Origin: Chrysophaeum taylorii
Lineage: Eukaryota > Sar > Pelagophyceae > Pelagomonadales > Pelagomonadaceae
Reading direction: 5' to 3'
Length of the DNA: 64,000 bases
Assembly (NCBI GenBank): GCA_029834535.1
Contig: JAQMWT010000003.1
Coordinates: 62,001 to 126,000 of the forward strand
Under the pieces are notes generated by a model. The model did no database searches. It was not told where the DNA came from and was given only the letters and a program-made list of their open reading frames with translations. The position numbers were made by a program, and so were the translations under genes. Positions 43,000 to 53,800 of the stretch are shown piece by piece (position 1 is the stretch's first letter; the number at the start of each line of letters is the position of its first letter).

Positions 43000-44430
43000 G
43001 TAGAACCAGCGAATCACGTTCCATCACGCATTTCACCCGCCACAACTAAGCTGTGCCTGTCAATTTTTCGCGTGCGCAACTTTCGTGCTTCCTATGTGGT
43101 TGGATCGCTCATCTTGGGGATCCTGGACCGACGCTTCTTTGCTGTGTGATTCGGCTTCTTCATCTCCGGTATCAACACAATGTTGTGGTTCTCCTTCGCG
43201 CATTATCGCCTTTTCGCCGCTTTTCTGACCTTTAAAATTCGGTTTTGCTATCGAAGTGAATTCCGTTCTCCGCCCCCGCGACGCTATCTGCACTGTTCTT
43301 CCGTGTCACTGCGACGCTATCTGCAACGTTCTTACGTGCCACCACTGTTTTGCCACTATCGCCCACTTCTGCCGCAGTCTATTCGAGTATGACGAGCAAA
43401 GATCGCCGCTTGCTCCTCAAACGTTGGCCCACATGGCAACTTCGTTCTTGCGCATGCGAAAAAGGGCCACTTTATTATCTGCCACAGCAGGCTGGCATCC
43501 AGCAGCCTGGTTTACCCGTGTTCGTTCCTTACAACTCTGGCGCGTCAGAAGTCTTCCATCTTCGCGTACAGGACGCGGTCGTGCCCCTGGCAACTTGCTC
43601 GCGCCACAACAACCAAACACCCACGTTCGCATCAAACCTGTATACGCCTGTTTTTGATTCTGTCGACTCCGACCATCGTCATAACCTGGTCACCATGCAC
43701 CATTTCTGCCCAAAGGCCACGTTCTCATCAGACGTCTGGTACACCACCATCATATATACCAGCCTGTGTTCCCGCTATCTTTGCCCCGCTGCGATTCTCA
43801 GTGGCAACAATCGCCTAACGCAAGTCTCCCCAGGCACTTTTGTCGCTACTGTTCTTCAGACCTCGATTTTGCTGGCAGTTTTGCTTATCAGATTTCCTGC
43901 AATGTCAACCACCGAAGGAACTTCAACGTTGTTCCGACTTTCTCGAATCACGCTTCCAAGCTATCGTCTCCTGTTGCCCCATTGTCACCTGTTCCTGCTG
44001 TTGCCCGATTGTCACCTGTTCTTCCGCTGTTGCCCACTTGTCCCCTGAGTTTGATGAGAATGCGCCGGTTTCACTGGGATTGATCACCCCATCACGTGAA
44101 CCGGCCCATTCTACGAGCTCGTGAACTCCGAAGAACCAACAACCCCCAGAGAAAAGTGCACAGCAAAGTCGAGCCAACCAGAGCCGACAAAACAAATAGC
44201 ATGCAAAACAAAGTCGAGCCAGACAGAGCCGACCGCGCCAAGTCGAAAAAAACGCACATTATTCAGAAACAAATGGAGAAACAACTCAAACCCACAATAC
44301 TGGCGTTTTACCACGCACTGTTGATTCTGTGTCATCTCATGTCGATTCTGTGTCATCTTGTCATTCCCTGTACGTTAATTATGCTCGCTTTCGTTTGTTC
44401 GTTCATTATGTCTTCTTCCCCTCTCTAAAT
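43000..44430 (+). pseudogene. Degenerate middle of D1
   Basis: No integrase landmark survives clearly. Short blocks match D2 (the sequence before RT around 44300-44430 encodes the SVSSCHSLYVNYARFRLFVH type linker, like D2 near 55110-55200). The rest is Ser/Phe/Leu-rich in all frames without a domain. Confidence 0.4.
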
Positions 44431-45475
44431 CCTGCACGTCGGTTACAAGCCATTGCCAAAGAATATCATTCCCTCGGTCAGCTCGGTTGCTGGGATGTTG
44501 TTCGCGTTCCTTCTACTTTTTCTGGCAACATCTGCACTTTGAAGTGGGTCCTCCGCAAGAAGTATGAATCTGGCCGCTTCAAATCGTACAAAGCTCGTCT
44601 CGTTGTCCGCGGTTACACCCAGGTTCACGGCATTGCTTACCACGACACGTACAGTCCTGTAGCCAACCTATACGCTTCTTTCTCACCTTCGTTGCCGTTC
44701 TAACTAACTAACTAACTTCAGACCTCTCCCGAGCATGGGAGCCAGGCCGGACCGACAGGAGCCAGTTCGGAATCACGGGCCTGTAGACGAGGGGCGCCGA
44801 AAGGTGGGTCGGCGGAGAGTGATCATCAAGCTTGTCGCCATGCGACGAGGAGACCGCGATGTGACTGACAACCAACTCGTCGATAACCTTCCGTCTGCGC
44901 CCCCCGGCCATACCCCGTCCCACTGCGAACGTTCCGGCTGCCAACCGGCCCGCCCGAGAGGCGAATAGGTGCCAACCTACGCCGGGAGGGCGGATGCCCT
45001 CGCAAGGCTCAGGGTTCATGAGGCACCGTCCTCCATCGCAACCATGCGGTCGGCGATCAGGGTAAGGGTAAGCTTCGTTGCCGTTCATGACTGGGATTTG
45101 CATGAGTTGGATGTCATCTCTGCTTTCATACAAGCCCCTGTCTGGCCACCCGAAGGCTATGCTCCCAGCCAACCCAAAGATACCTCCAAACTCATTTCCA
45201 AACTCTGTCGCTCTTGGTACGGTTGCAAGCAAGCATGTCCCCACTGGTGGCTTTACTTAGAACGCTTCCTTGTCAGTGATTGTAGCTTTGTCCGCGGATC
45301 TGGCGACACTTGCAGCTACAAACTCATGCGTAAGTCTACTGTCGTTCTGCGCCTTGTTCTCGTCGTTGATGATCTTCTTGTGGCGCACCCCCGTTCTTGC
45401 ATTGGCCATTACCGAGCTTTCCTTTTGAGTTTGTCAAAGCCTTCACTCTTCCGTTGGTCTTCGCCTTGCGCGTGA
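44430..45475 (+). pseudogene. Reverse transcriptase of D1
   Basis: LQAIAKEYHSLGQLGCWDVV, NICTLKWVLRKKYESGRFKS, YKARLVVRGYTQVHGI (44440-44700) precede the SINE insertion. VHDWDLHELDVISAFIQAP, WPPEGYAPSQP, KLCRSWYGCKQACPHWWLYL and VLVVDDLLVAHP (45076-45390) follow it. These are the standard Copia RT landmarks, close to D2. Confidence 0.78.
44701..45072 (-). mobile_element. SINE-like retroposon, copy b, with 14-bp target duplications
   Basis: 372 bp in minus orientation: the (TTAG/GTTA)n tail lies at the left end (44701-44715) and the 5' end CTTACCCTTACCCTGATCGC at the right. It is flanked by perfect 14-bp direct repeats CTTCGTTGCCGTTC (44687-44700 and 45073-45086). It split the RT of D1. Copy c is about 98% identical. 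Internal pol III boxes were not convincingly found, so SINE or short 5'-truncated LINE 3' end are both open. Confidence 0.82.
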
Positions 45476-45574
45476 TCGAGCACGTAAACCCGAATTGACT
45501 CCCGCTCCAATCGGTCTTCGTCGTTCTGCGGCTGATCGTCCTGCACCTGGCTCCCCCGATCACGTCTTCATGGC

Positions 45575-46100
45575 ATGCATCCTTTTTCGTCGTATTGTCG
45601 GTTGTGTCTTGTTTCTTTCTGTTATGCCGCGACGCTCCGCTACCTCCATGGTACTCAAGATCTTGCCCTTGTTCTTGGTCGCGATTCTACCCTTCGTCTC
45701 TGTGGTTATTCCGACTCCAGCTGGGCCGACGACCCTGATGACCGCCACTCCACCACTGGCTATTGTTTTCTGCTTGGTGGCTCTATGCTTTCCTACTCCT
45801 CCCGCTCGCAGTACCTCCTCGCCCGCTCATCTTTTGAAGCCGAGTTGCTCGCTCTTTACGCCGCTACTGCTGAGCTCACCTGGCTTCTCAGACTTTTTGA
45901 CGACTGTGATCTCCCTCGTCACACGGTACCTATGTATGTCGATAGCCGCACCACCGTCACCCAACACCGCCGAATATCATCGCAATCACATCATTGATCT
46001 CCAACACATTCCCCGCCTTGACAATCTCAGCGATATCTTCACCCGTAGTACGGAAGCTCCTCCCTTCCTTCGGCTTCGTGCTCGTTACCTCACCTCGTGA
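45575..46100 (+). pseudogene. RNase H of D1
   Basis: LRYLHGTQDLALVLGRDSTL, LCGYSDSSWADDPDDRHSTT, SRSQYLLARSSFEAELLALY, ATAELTWLLRLFDDCDLPRH and the YHRNHIIDLQHIPRLDNLSD tail, all matching D2. Confidence 0.78.
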
Positions 46101-46149
46101 CTTCGCATGGCATCTCCTGTCTTATTATGCCACAATGCCTCTCATGACG

Positions 46150-46261
46150 TCTTTTCCACTGTGAGGACCTCACTTACCCCTTTTTCTTTTTCTTTCTTTT
46201 CCAGCACCTGTGTGAGGACCTCACTTACCCCTTTTTCCCTTTATTTCTTTTCCAGCATCTG
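46150..46261 (+). repeat. Duplicated pyrimidine-rich unit before the D1 3' LTR
   Basis: Two units of TGTGAGGACCTCACTTACCC plus CTTTTT..TTTCTTTTCCAGCACC. The same arrangement precedes the 3' LTR of D2 (56945-57057), so it belongs to the family's 3' untranslated region. GAGGACCTC is a small palindrome in each unit. Confidence 0.75.
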
Positions 46262-46357
46262 TGTGAGGAGGCTATGACACTTACCCCTGCGCCACGTATC
46301 CAGTATCCCTACGTCATTCCCTTATCGCTAGTGTAACGCCCCATTCCAGTTGTCACA
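46262..46357 (+). repeat. 3' LTR of D1
   Basis: 96 bp, 91 of 96 positions equal to the 5' LTR, ending GTTGTCACA. Confidence 0.85.
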
Positions 46358-46483
46358 CAGCGTTTCCAAAAAATCCCGTTTTGAGAAAATCGCGTGAACA
46401 AAGTGTATCTTTAAGCAAGGGGATCCTGTTGATGGAATCAACACCTACAATCGAATAATCTGGGCGTCCGACCGACCACTATA

Positions 46484-46843
46484 ACTAACTTACTAACTTC
46501 AGACCTCTCCCGAGCATGGGAGCCAGGCCGGACCGACAGGAGCCAGTCCGGAATCACGGGCCTGTAGACGAGGAGCGCCGAAAGGTGGGTCGGCGGAGAG
46601 TGATCATCAAGCTTGTCGCCATGCGACGAGGAGACCGCGATGTGACTGACAACCAACTCGTCGATAACCTTCCGTCTGCGCCCCCCGGCCATACCCCGTC
46701 CCACTGCGGACGCTCCGGCTGCCAACCGGCGCGCCCGGGAGGCGAATAGGTGCCAACCTACGCTGGGAGGGCGGATGCCCTCGCAAGGCTCAGGATTCAT
46801 GAGGCACCGTCCTCCATCGCAATCATGCGGTCGGCGATCAGGG
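46484..46843 (-). mobile_element. SINE-like retroposon, copy c
   Basis: 360 bp, minus orientation, tail AACTAACTTACTAACTTC at the left end, 5' end CCCTGATCGCCGACCGC at the right. It lies between sequence matching repeat F (GTCCGACCGACCACTATA) and (TATAGAAAAAT), with at most a 4-bp TATA duplication visible. Confidence 0.75.
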
Positions 46844-46857
46844 TATAGAAAAATGAA

Positions 46858-47100
46858 GGGTAAATGTCACATCGCTGGTTCTTGAGGTCACATCACTGTT
46901 ACCCAAAAAAGTGAGGTCACATCGCACCCTACGCAACTCACTGGTACCCCATTTACGCTTAGGTCACATCACCCGTACCCTAGGGACACATCACTCGTTT
47001 CCCGTCTCGCGGGCTCACAGGTACCAGTGATGTGTCCCGAACTGGTGTATAGTAACTAGTGATATGACCCATATTAGAAAAACGGTACAAGTGATGTGAG
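46858..47100 (+). repeat. MULE left terminal and subterminal repeats
   Basis: The 40-bp TIR (46858-46897), then at least six further copies of the motif GGTCACATCACTGGTACC or its complement ACCAGTGATGTGACC, in both directions up to about 47095. Clustered subterminal motifs are usual transposase binding sites. Confidence 0.75.
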
Positions 47101-47249
47101 CAAGAAGGAACAGTTGATGGAACGTAGTTCAAATCAGACTTACGCCGGCATCAGTGCACCGTTGCCAGCGGTCCTGCAGACGGGGGTGAGTGAGAGACGC
47201 GCGCTTTCTGCAGGTGCCGGTCCCGCCGGATCTTGGACGGTCGGTAGAC

Positions 47250-48272
47250 TCTCGTGCAGATGTCGGCGTCTCGGGAGAGCGTCGATAGCCTAATGAACAT
47301 CTCGGACACATTCGGAGAATACGCAGAAGTTTTCGCGACCAAAAAAGCCCAGCTTCCGACGACGACGAGGAGGATGGAGGGCCCGAGGATGCGCTGCGGG
47401 GAGGGGGCGCTGAAGGAGTCTCGACGACGGAGCGCAAGGCGGTGCGTCGAAAGGCCAGGACCGAGGCCGTCAAAGCCGAGAACGCCCGCTACGAGGGCTT
47501 GAACCAGCCGATACCGCGAAAACTGGCGCAAATCCCGCACGACGAGAAACTCGAAGTCGGCAAAGTGTACCCGAGTCGGGCCCACGCAGAACTTCAGGCG
47601 ACTGAGTTGGCTGCGAGGGACAGCAAGGTCCTGCTCGCGAATGGCCCGCCGGTTCAAAGGCTCGCCTCGGGCATTAACATGAAGCCGACGAAGAACGGAA
47701 ATAGGCTTGCGCTGCGCTGTGGTGGGTGCGATAGTTTTTTCGTTATCATGACGCGCACGGACTGCGAGAGTTGGGTTCTCCAGTATGCCCAGGATCATGA
47801 TATCAATTGCTCAAATCAACGGTCGATGACAGTCTCGTCACGCCAGCCGCGGAATGGCGGGCCTTCGAACGACCACCGAAAGCAGCGCGCCTACACCGCG
47901 CAGCAGCTGCTTCTAGTTATTATATCCGCTATGCTTCAAGACCTCAAAAAGAAGAAGAAGCAAGAACGCAAAGCAACGCCGAGCGGATTGGTTTCCATTT
48001 TACAAGAGTTTGTTCCTCGGAAAGTAGACATCGAGTTCGCGCACCGGCTGCTGAAACACACGCGGGCTGTGATATACGGGAAGCCAGAGGATGATGTTAA
48101 GGCCATAACTCATATCGAGCAAGCATGTGCTGCTGCTGGCATCCATCTCAAATTGATCTGCGTCAAGAGCGAAGGCGACGTCCATGCATCTCGAGGCCGA
48201 GAAGCTCAAATTCGGGCGGGAACAGGAGCGCCTGATGAAAGGGAAGCTGATCGAGGAGAAGGTCAAGTTTGA
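47250..48272 (+). pseudogene. MULE transposase, N-terminal part
   Basis: The frame from about 47442 encodes KVYPSRAHAELQATELAARD (residues 41-60), then LALRCGGCDSFFVI...WVLQYAQDHDINC (residues 89-123). That is a C-x2-C...H-x-x-C arrangement like the FAR1/WRKY-GCM1-type zinc finger at the N-terminus of many MULE transposases. FAHRLLKHTRAVIYGKPEDD (about residues 194-213) resembles the helical segment before the catalytic core. The coding continues in another frame after about 48200, so there is a frameshift there. DNA-binding half of a cut-and-paste transposase, dead. Confidence 0.65.
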
Positions 48273-48741
48273 TCCTACGACTGTTCCTCTCCAAATGTAT
48301 GACGACCTGGGCGAGGACATACGATTCGTCATCGGCTACTCGGTATGCTTCCAATTCGCATACGAGCTCCTTCCGGATTGCTCGAACGTGAGCTTCGGTG
48401 ATTTCACCCACACCAAGGCGGGTTGCTTGGGCGGGATTGTCAAGCTGGCATCCTGCAAAAAGAGCACTACAATCTCTTTTTCTGGCCGTTGGCTGACGAG
48501 CACGACGGCGACGAAGATGACGACGGCGACGAATATGACAACGTCGACGCGTTCACTGACGACGAAGAAGGCGATCGCGACGCTCCTTGAGATGGCCCGC
48601 CTTCTGACACCCCGGCCACTGCTGGAGACGAACCGTGGCTGGCTGCCCCATCCGCTGCTGGAGACCAACTATGGCCACCTGTCGAGGACGAGGTGCTCGT
48701 GGCCGAGGAGAAGGCTGCGAAAGCACAAGCCGCCATTTTGA
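48184..48741 (+). pseudogene. MULE transposase, start of catalytic core
   Basis: MYDDLGEDIRFVIGYSVCFQ and LPDCSNVSFGDFTHTKAGCL (about 48297-48420) fit the MULE core segment in which the first catalytic aspartate is followed by a small-residue G-G motif (here FGDFTHTKAGCLGGIV). The rest of the DDE core, with the second aspartate and the glutamate, is missing. After about 48470 the coding turns into an acidic Asp/Asn-rich linker in another frame. The core is therefore deleted by several hundred base pairs and the copy cannot be active. Confidence 0.6.
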
Positions 48742-49067
48742 AGGAACGCAAGCGAAGCTTCCGAGACGAAGAGATGTCTGATGAGGAAGCAGCGCCGAAT
48801 TTGCAGCGACCCCGCGCGCCACAGCAACCCGTCGCGGGTGTCTGTGAGCCGATCTCGAAAGGCACTCGAGGTGCGACTGCCATGGCGATTGCTCGGGACT
48901 TTCAGGCTCTTCCATTCGCTCATGTGCAGGAAACCACCCAGTCGCCCTTAGAACCAGGCCAAAAGTGCGCAGTTGCTGGGTGCTTCGAGGGACTGCCATC
49001 GCAGCACACGTGTTCACGCTGCCAGCGGTTTATTCACCTACAGTGCGCTGCACGCTCAGGGAGTTGA
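48693..49067 (+). pseudogene. MULE transposase, C-terminal zinc finger
   Basis: A Lys/Glu-rich helix (EEKAAKAQAAILKERKRSFR), then a Pro/Ala linker, then CAVAGCFEGLPSQHTCSRCQ and RFIHLQCA (residues about 91-120). The pattern C-x4-C-x8-C-x2-C-x4-H-x2-C is a C-terminal zinc finger of the kind seen in MULE transposases of protists and algae. The frame stops shortly after the last cysteine. Confidence 0.58.
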
Positions 49068-49169
49068 TGAAGGCGACCAGCAAAACAACTGCTGGGAACC
49101 CAAGTGCAAGCCAATTCGCAAGCCACAGCGCGAGGTGAAAACGCCGCCGTGGCAAATGGCTCTTTAGAA

Positions 49170-50224
49170 CCATGCTGCACCCGCCCGTGTCCCGCCGAGG
49201 GAAAGGCGCTGTTCATGGTAGTTTCCACTCAGACAAGCTGTGACGTGGTATTCTTGCGCATGCAGCCCTCTTTCTTGCTCATGCGACATGTGACGATCTT
49301 TCTTATTCTTGCGCATGCGACTTTCTTGCGCATGTCCACCCATCGCTGTCCGTTGAGAAGAAATCTCTCCCCTACAACCCTTCTCCTTTCCTTGTCAATA
49401 ACCCCTGGATTGACCTTCAAGTACCCACAAGCACCCCCCGCCTCTTTGCAGTCGACCTTCAAAAACCCCTCGAGTGCACCTCTTGCACCTCTTAGCAGTC
49501 GACCTATGGATCGTGCTTACGCTCATCTTCATAGATTAGCGCGCCCCGTAGGCACGTAGTTTTACATGTTAAAGCCAGCAGTTCTACGTATCGTCTGTCG
49601 TGTGCCTAGGCTAGGGGAACTAACCAGTTCCCTGAATTCCAACCTACCAGATTCACACGTTGAGGCGGGATAGTTCTTCAGTTCTCTTTCCACTGCACTT
49701 CAGAATCATCTGGAGCTTGTGGCAATCCTAAAACCTCGCATGTCTGCCATCACCTGCCTCCGTGCACTTGTATGCTCCCATTCACTCGCACGCAGGATCC
49801 CCTTTGCTTGCCCCCGGGGAGGCCCCAATTAGCCATTCAGCCGAAGAAGGGCCTTCACCCGGAAGTTCACCGACGAAAAGCGCCGGGTGACCAGCACTGC
49901 CCCGCAGCACTGCCCAAGCCCTAACTTGGAGTATATGGAAGATGGGGTAGGAACCTACTTTTCTGGTTCTGGCGAATGGACCGAGCAGAGTCCCGGCGAG
50001 GGCCGCGGGGCGCCGGGGCAGGCCGAGGCTCCGCGTCTATTGTCACGGCGCGGCGCAATTGCCCCGAAGAGCAGTCGAGCCTCGCCACGTGCCACAAAAT
50101 GAAGTGCACATCTGCTGGCACGAGCAACTCACCAGGCCCGGCGGCCGTTCGCAACATCCATTGCGTTGGTAACACAGGCGCGTACCGCCGTGGCCCGTCG
50201 GCGGGCATCAAGATACAAGAAGTA
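49170..50224. other. Non-coding part of the MULE
   Basis: No gene recognised. It contains TTCTTGCGCATGCGAC repeats (49250-49340), a GC-rich block at 49830-50060 with short frames only, and a stretch near 50100-50220 that reads as protein-like (SAGTSNSPGPAAVRNIHCVG) but without family. It may hold the eroded 3' part of the transposon. Confidence 0.4.
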
Positions 50225-50430
50225 TTTGAAATAACCGTGACGTGACCATTACCCATGAAAAAGCCTTGTCAACCTTCGGGTCACGTCACTGGTTCCGCCT
50301 TCGGCAAGCAGGGCCACATTACTGGTTTCTAAGAACCAGTGATGTGACCCGTTTTTCGTGTCGCTCCGGAGCTCCGTCCTTGAACGAGTGATGTGACCCG
50401 AGAGGACGAGTGATGTGTCCTATTTATTAT
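50225..50430. repeat. Internal cluster of the MULE subterminal motif
   Basis: GTGACGTGACCATTACCC (50237-50254) resembles the end of the right TIR (GTGACATTTACCC). It is followed by GGTCACGTCACTGGTTCC, CAGTGATGTGACCC and GAGTGATGTGACCCG, in both orientations. It may mark the original right end of the transposase-bearing copy, with 50431 onward being a different unit. Confidence 0.65.
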
Positions 50431-50464
50431 CCTGTTGATGGAATCAACAGCTACGCATCGAATA

Positions 50465-50522
50465 ATCCGTCCGTCCGTCCATCCGTCCGTCCATCCGTCC
50501 GTCCGTCCGTCCGTCCGACCGG
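50465..50522 (+). repeat. CCGT/CCAT microsatellite
   Basis: About fourteen tetranucleotide units, mostly CCGT with three CCAT. It lies at the start of repeat F. Confidence 0.9.
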
Positions 50523-51223
50523 TATAGAAAAATTCAATACTCATGTTGGGTTGAAGCTTAAATAAATTAAATAGTCATGTTGGGTTGAAGCTGAAGGTGT
50601 CGCGCCTCGGTGTCGCGTCGAGGGGTGGGGTGTCGCGCCGCGACACCGAGGGGTGGGGTGTCGCGCCGCGACACCGAGGGGCGCGCGCGGCTTGCGCGGC
50701 ACCGCCCGAGCGAAGCTCAGAAGCAGCAGAAGCACCGCGACCTCGACGCGGACCAAGAGCGACATCGCGTGGGAGCGTGCGGCAAGACTAGGAAAAGGAG
50801 CGCGACCGAGCTCGAGAGCCTCGTGATACCGCGCGGCCGCAACACGAGGAAGAGCAACGCGACCGACATCGAGAGCGTCGTGCTACCGGGCAGGGGCAGC
50901 CGCAACGGTAGGAAAAGGACCGCGAGCGCGCGCGACAGCCTCGTGCTACCGCGCTGCCGCAACACTATTGAAAGCTACCGCGCAGCCGCAACACTCTCGA
51001 AATGGAGCGTTTCACCGTCCATCTACTATTGTCGGAGTATGAAATGGAACGTTCCACGTTTGAGCAAAGGCTGAAAAATTAAATGTTCAATGAGCTCGAA
51101 ACCGTTCAACGGTCCAAAAATTGCATCATTGTCGCGAAAGAACTCGTCGTGACGCCTCACAAAGTACAACCGATGGAAAGCGCCGAAGAAATGATGCCGA
51201 CCCCCCACACACACACACAGGCG

Positions 51224-51330
51224 ACCGTCCGTCCGTCCGTCCGTCCGTCCGTCCGTCCGTCCCTCCGTCCCTCCCTCCGTCCCTCCCTCCCTCCCTCCCC
51301 CCCCCCTCCCTCCCTCCCTCCCTGCGAAGC
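51224..51330 (+). repeat. CCGT-to-CCCT microsatellite
   Basis: (CCGT)n grading into (CCCT)n and a C-tract, about 105 bp, inside repeat F copy 1. Copy 2 has only a C-tract (57830-57847) at this point. Confidence 0.9.
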
Positions 51331-51763
51331 GTCGTGCTACCGCGCGGCCGCAACACTAGTGACAGCCACCGCGCGGCCGCAACACTCTTGAAATGGAACG
51401 TTCCACCGTCCGTCTACTATTGTCGGAGTATGAAATGGAACCCCCCCCAGGCATATCACATGTTGGTGTACGGCTACAATCCCGACAAGACGTACTGGGC
51501 CCTCAAAGCCGAAAAAGAGCCCACCATTCGCGCCCTTCTCGAACACGCCGGAATCTTCCTCGAAAAAAGCAACATCCAGCCCATCTCCCAACCACCATCA
51601 TCCCCCATCAATGCCCCTCTCGAACACAAACCTTCTTCCAACACCTTCGCAAAACCCTCATCGCATTCTTTACATCCCCCCGCCTTTGCCCTGCGTCACG
51701 TCATTCGCAACGCACTTACTAAACGGATAGCCCCCATCAACAGCCCCAGCGTTAGCCCTTCTT

Positions 51764-51895
51764 TGTGAGGAAGCTATGACACTTACCCCTGCACCACGTA
51801 TCCAGTATCCTTACGTCTTTCTCTTATCGCTAGTCTAACGCCTCATTCCATTCGTAATCTTATCGCTAGTCTAACGCCTCATTCCATTCGTAACA
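51764..51895 (+). repeat. 5' LTR of D2
   Basis: 132 bp; longer than the 3' LTR because a 36-bp unit (CTTATCGCTAGTCTAACG and onward) is present twice. TGGTAGCAGGTG follows. Confidence 0.9.
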
Positions 51896-52009
51896 TGGTA
51901 GCAGGTGTGTTCGTCCGTCGTGGTCGAACGACTGCTTGACTTCACGGATAACGGCGACTCCTCCTCGGCTTTAGTTCATTGCTACGTGTTCGGTTCGTTA
52001 TCGTTTATC

Positions 52010-53290
52010 ATGTCCTCGATCGAAATTAAGGATAGCAAGCTTTCGCAAAAACTCGATGCCTTTAGTGGTGAGCGACATCTTTTTCACCAATGGACCCGGC
52101 GCCTGGAAAACATGATCATTTCCACCGGTGATCGCATTATCTTGACCACTGACACTTGGACTAGCATTTCCGCCTCTGGCTGCTCTGAAGAAGAATTTGG
52201 TCTCAAGCAGCAACGCTGGTACAGTGCACTCTTCATGGCGCTACCAATGCATGATACTGATCGTGCGGATATCCGTGAAAACCGCGATATGAACTTCACG
52301 CGGCTTTACAAGCGCATTACTGATGTTTACATGGGTCATGGAGATCGTGTCGCTCAGTCTGCAATTGCTTCACTGCATTCCTTGGTGTGCAACAATATCG
52401 ATGAACTTGAGTCTTTTCTTAACAAGCTCATCACTGGTGTTCAAGTTGCTTGGCATCATCAAGATTTCCCTGACACACATGCATTGCAATTGCTTCAGAC
52501 GAAAATCCCCGACTCGCTCTTGTCTAAGGATCTCATTGCACTTGATCCTAAACTGCGCACATATGATGGTTTCGTTGATCGCCTCCACAGTAAAGTTTTT
52601 GATTATCTTCAGACCAAGTCTGCGCATGTCCATGCTACGTTCCGTGAAAGTCCCCGTCATCGTGAACGTTCCAACTTTTACGGTCGTCATCCTTCTGATA
52701 AGTACTATCATCGCTTCAATGCTTTGCGCTCTCAACAACGTTCTAGCCCATGCCCCCCTTTTCGATCATCATTCCGTAACCGACCATCGTCTTCACGTGG
52801 TTTCCATCGCAAGCGCCCACGCCATACTGATCTTTGTCACTTTTGTGGTATTCCTGGCCATCACCAGAAAGATTGTCATAAGCGCCAGCGCTATTTGCTC
52901 TCACAAGCCACCGACCGCCCTCGGCATCAACACCAATACCCACGTCGGTCAAATTCCCAATACCCACCTCGGTCCAATCCCCAATACCCACCTAGGCCCC
53001 ATCCACCTTTCTACCAAAACTACCTTTCCGCCCCCATTCCACTCTTGCCTCCATCTCAATCCTCTCCGCCGCTCCTTGCGTTGCCACCCTCCACCACACC
53101 CTCTGTCCCGCCTTCCACCGCTGTCACCCTTCCTGACCCATCCCTTTCTGCACCTACCTACCCGTCTTTCCATTTCCATCTTCTTTCCATATCCCCCTCC
53201 ATTCACCAAGTCCTTTCCTCCACCAATGCCCTTACCGCTTTGCTCACCGCTCGTGAGCGCGACTACCTTCACAGCACCAACCTTCGTCTC
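52010..53290 (+). pseudogene. Gag of D2
   Basis: It starts at the ATG of MSSIEIKDSKLSQKLDAFSG. HLFHQWTRRLENMIISTGDR, RLYKRITDVYMGHGD, SIASLHSLVCNNIDELESFL and the zinc knuckle CHFCGIPGHHQKDC (52835-52876; C-x2-C-x4-H-x4-C) follow. This is the usual Copia gag layout (helical capsid-like domain, basic linker, CCHC). A Pro/Ser/Tyr-rich stretch with three RxNxQYPPR-like units follows. Confidence 0.88.
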
Positions 53291-53800
53291 GTTGTCTATG
53301 ATACCGGCGCCAACGTCAACCTTTTTAACTCTGCCACTGGTTTCACTGACCTTGACAACAGTCAACAGCATTCCATCACTTCTGCTATCGGCACTGGCTC
53401 TGTTTCTGGTTCTGGCACTGCCCACTTAACGTTCCCTTCAATTGGTCTTGACAATCGTGGTCTTCCTTCTCCTGCACCCACTCTTTCCGCCCCTCATGGT
53501 ATACATGTCGCGTTCCCGCATACCCTCATCTCGCCTGGCCTTGGTGACAAACGGATTCTTTCGGATCATGCCCTTGAACAAGTTGGTTGCGATTGCCACA
53601 CCATTCAGGCCGTTGGCCCTGCTTATCCGCAACGTATTTTACGTCACCGCCAAACGCATCACGTTATTCCCCTGCTTCGTCGCTGTGGTCTTCTTTTGAT
53701 CGTCTGTTGGATCGGCAATACGACCGCTGCGCCCTACGCGGACTACGTTTCGCCTTTTGTGGCATTTTCTTCTTGCCCCCGTGTCCATGACCCTTGTGCG
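53285..53800 (+). pseudogene. Protease of D2
   Basis: LRLVVYDTGANVNLFNSATG (53284-53343) is the retropepsin active site D-T-G-A, followed by TSAIGTGSVSGSGTAHLTFP (flap region). It joins the integrase without a stop in the same frame. Confidence 0.82.

Larger units (their letters stand above)
41354..46357 (+). mobile_element. Copia retrotransposon D1, old copy of the D family
   Basis: About 5.0 kb with 96-bp LTRs starting TGTGAGG and ending TTACA/TCACA. The flanks CAACG (41349-41353) and CAGCG (46358-46362) are a one-mismatch 5-bp duplication. Parts: gag remains (41550-42350), a repeat-rich middle, RT (44430-45475, split by SINE copy b) and RNase H (45600-46100). The LTRs differ at 5 of 96 positions, all transitions, so it is clearly older than D2. 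Heavily broken, with dozens of changes. Confidence 0.8.
50431..51763 (+). repeat. Repeat F, copy 1, with arginine-rich coding-like segment
   Basis: It starts CCTGTTGATGGAATCAACA, continues with a CCGT/CCAT microsatellite, then ATACTCATGTTGGGTTGAAG. From 50610 comes a GC-rich segment reading RARLARHRPSEAQKQQKHRD, LDADQERHRV, then ARNTRKSNAT-type and RKRTASARDS-type units separated by VLP. A second microsatellite follows and then a piece encoding NPDKTYWALKAEKEPTIRAL and SPINAPLEHKPSSNTFAKPS. Copy 2 (57159-58571) preserves both reading frames' wording, hinting at a former protein with basic repeats. Family unknown. Confidence 0.55.

Noticed and set aside
44735-44968. Protein-like frame VIDELVVSHIAVSS / RPDRQEPVRNH in the SINE-like copies
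   Set aside because: The frame is not conserved between the two subfamilies, and the unit has SINE-like ends, a simple tail and target duplications.
50570-51070. Several long GC-rich open frames on both strands in repeat F
   Set aside because: Stops are rare by composition in all six frames. Only the frame whose wording is shared by copies 1 and 2 is worth noting, and even that is not called as a gene.
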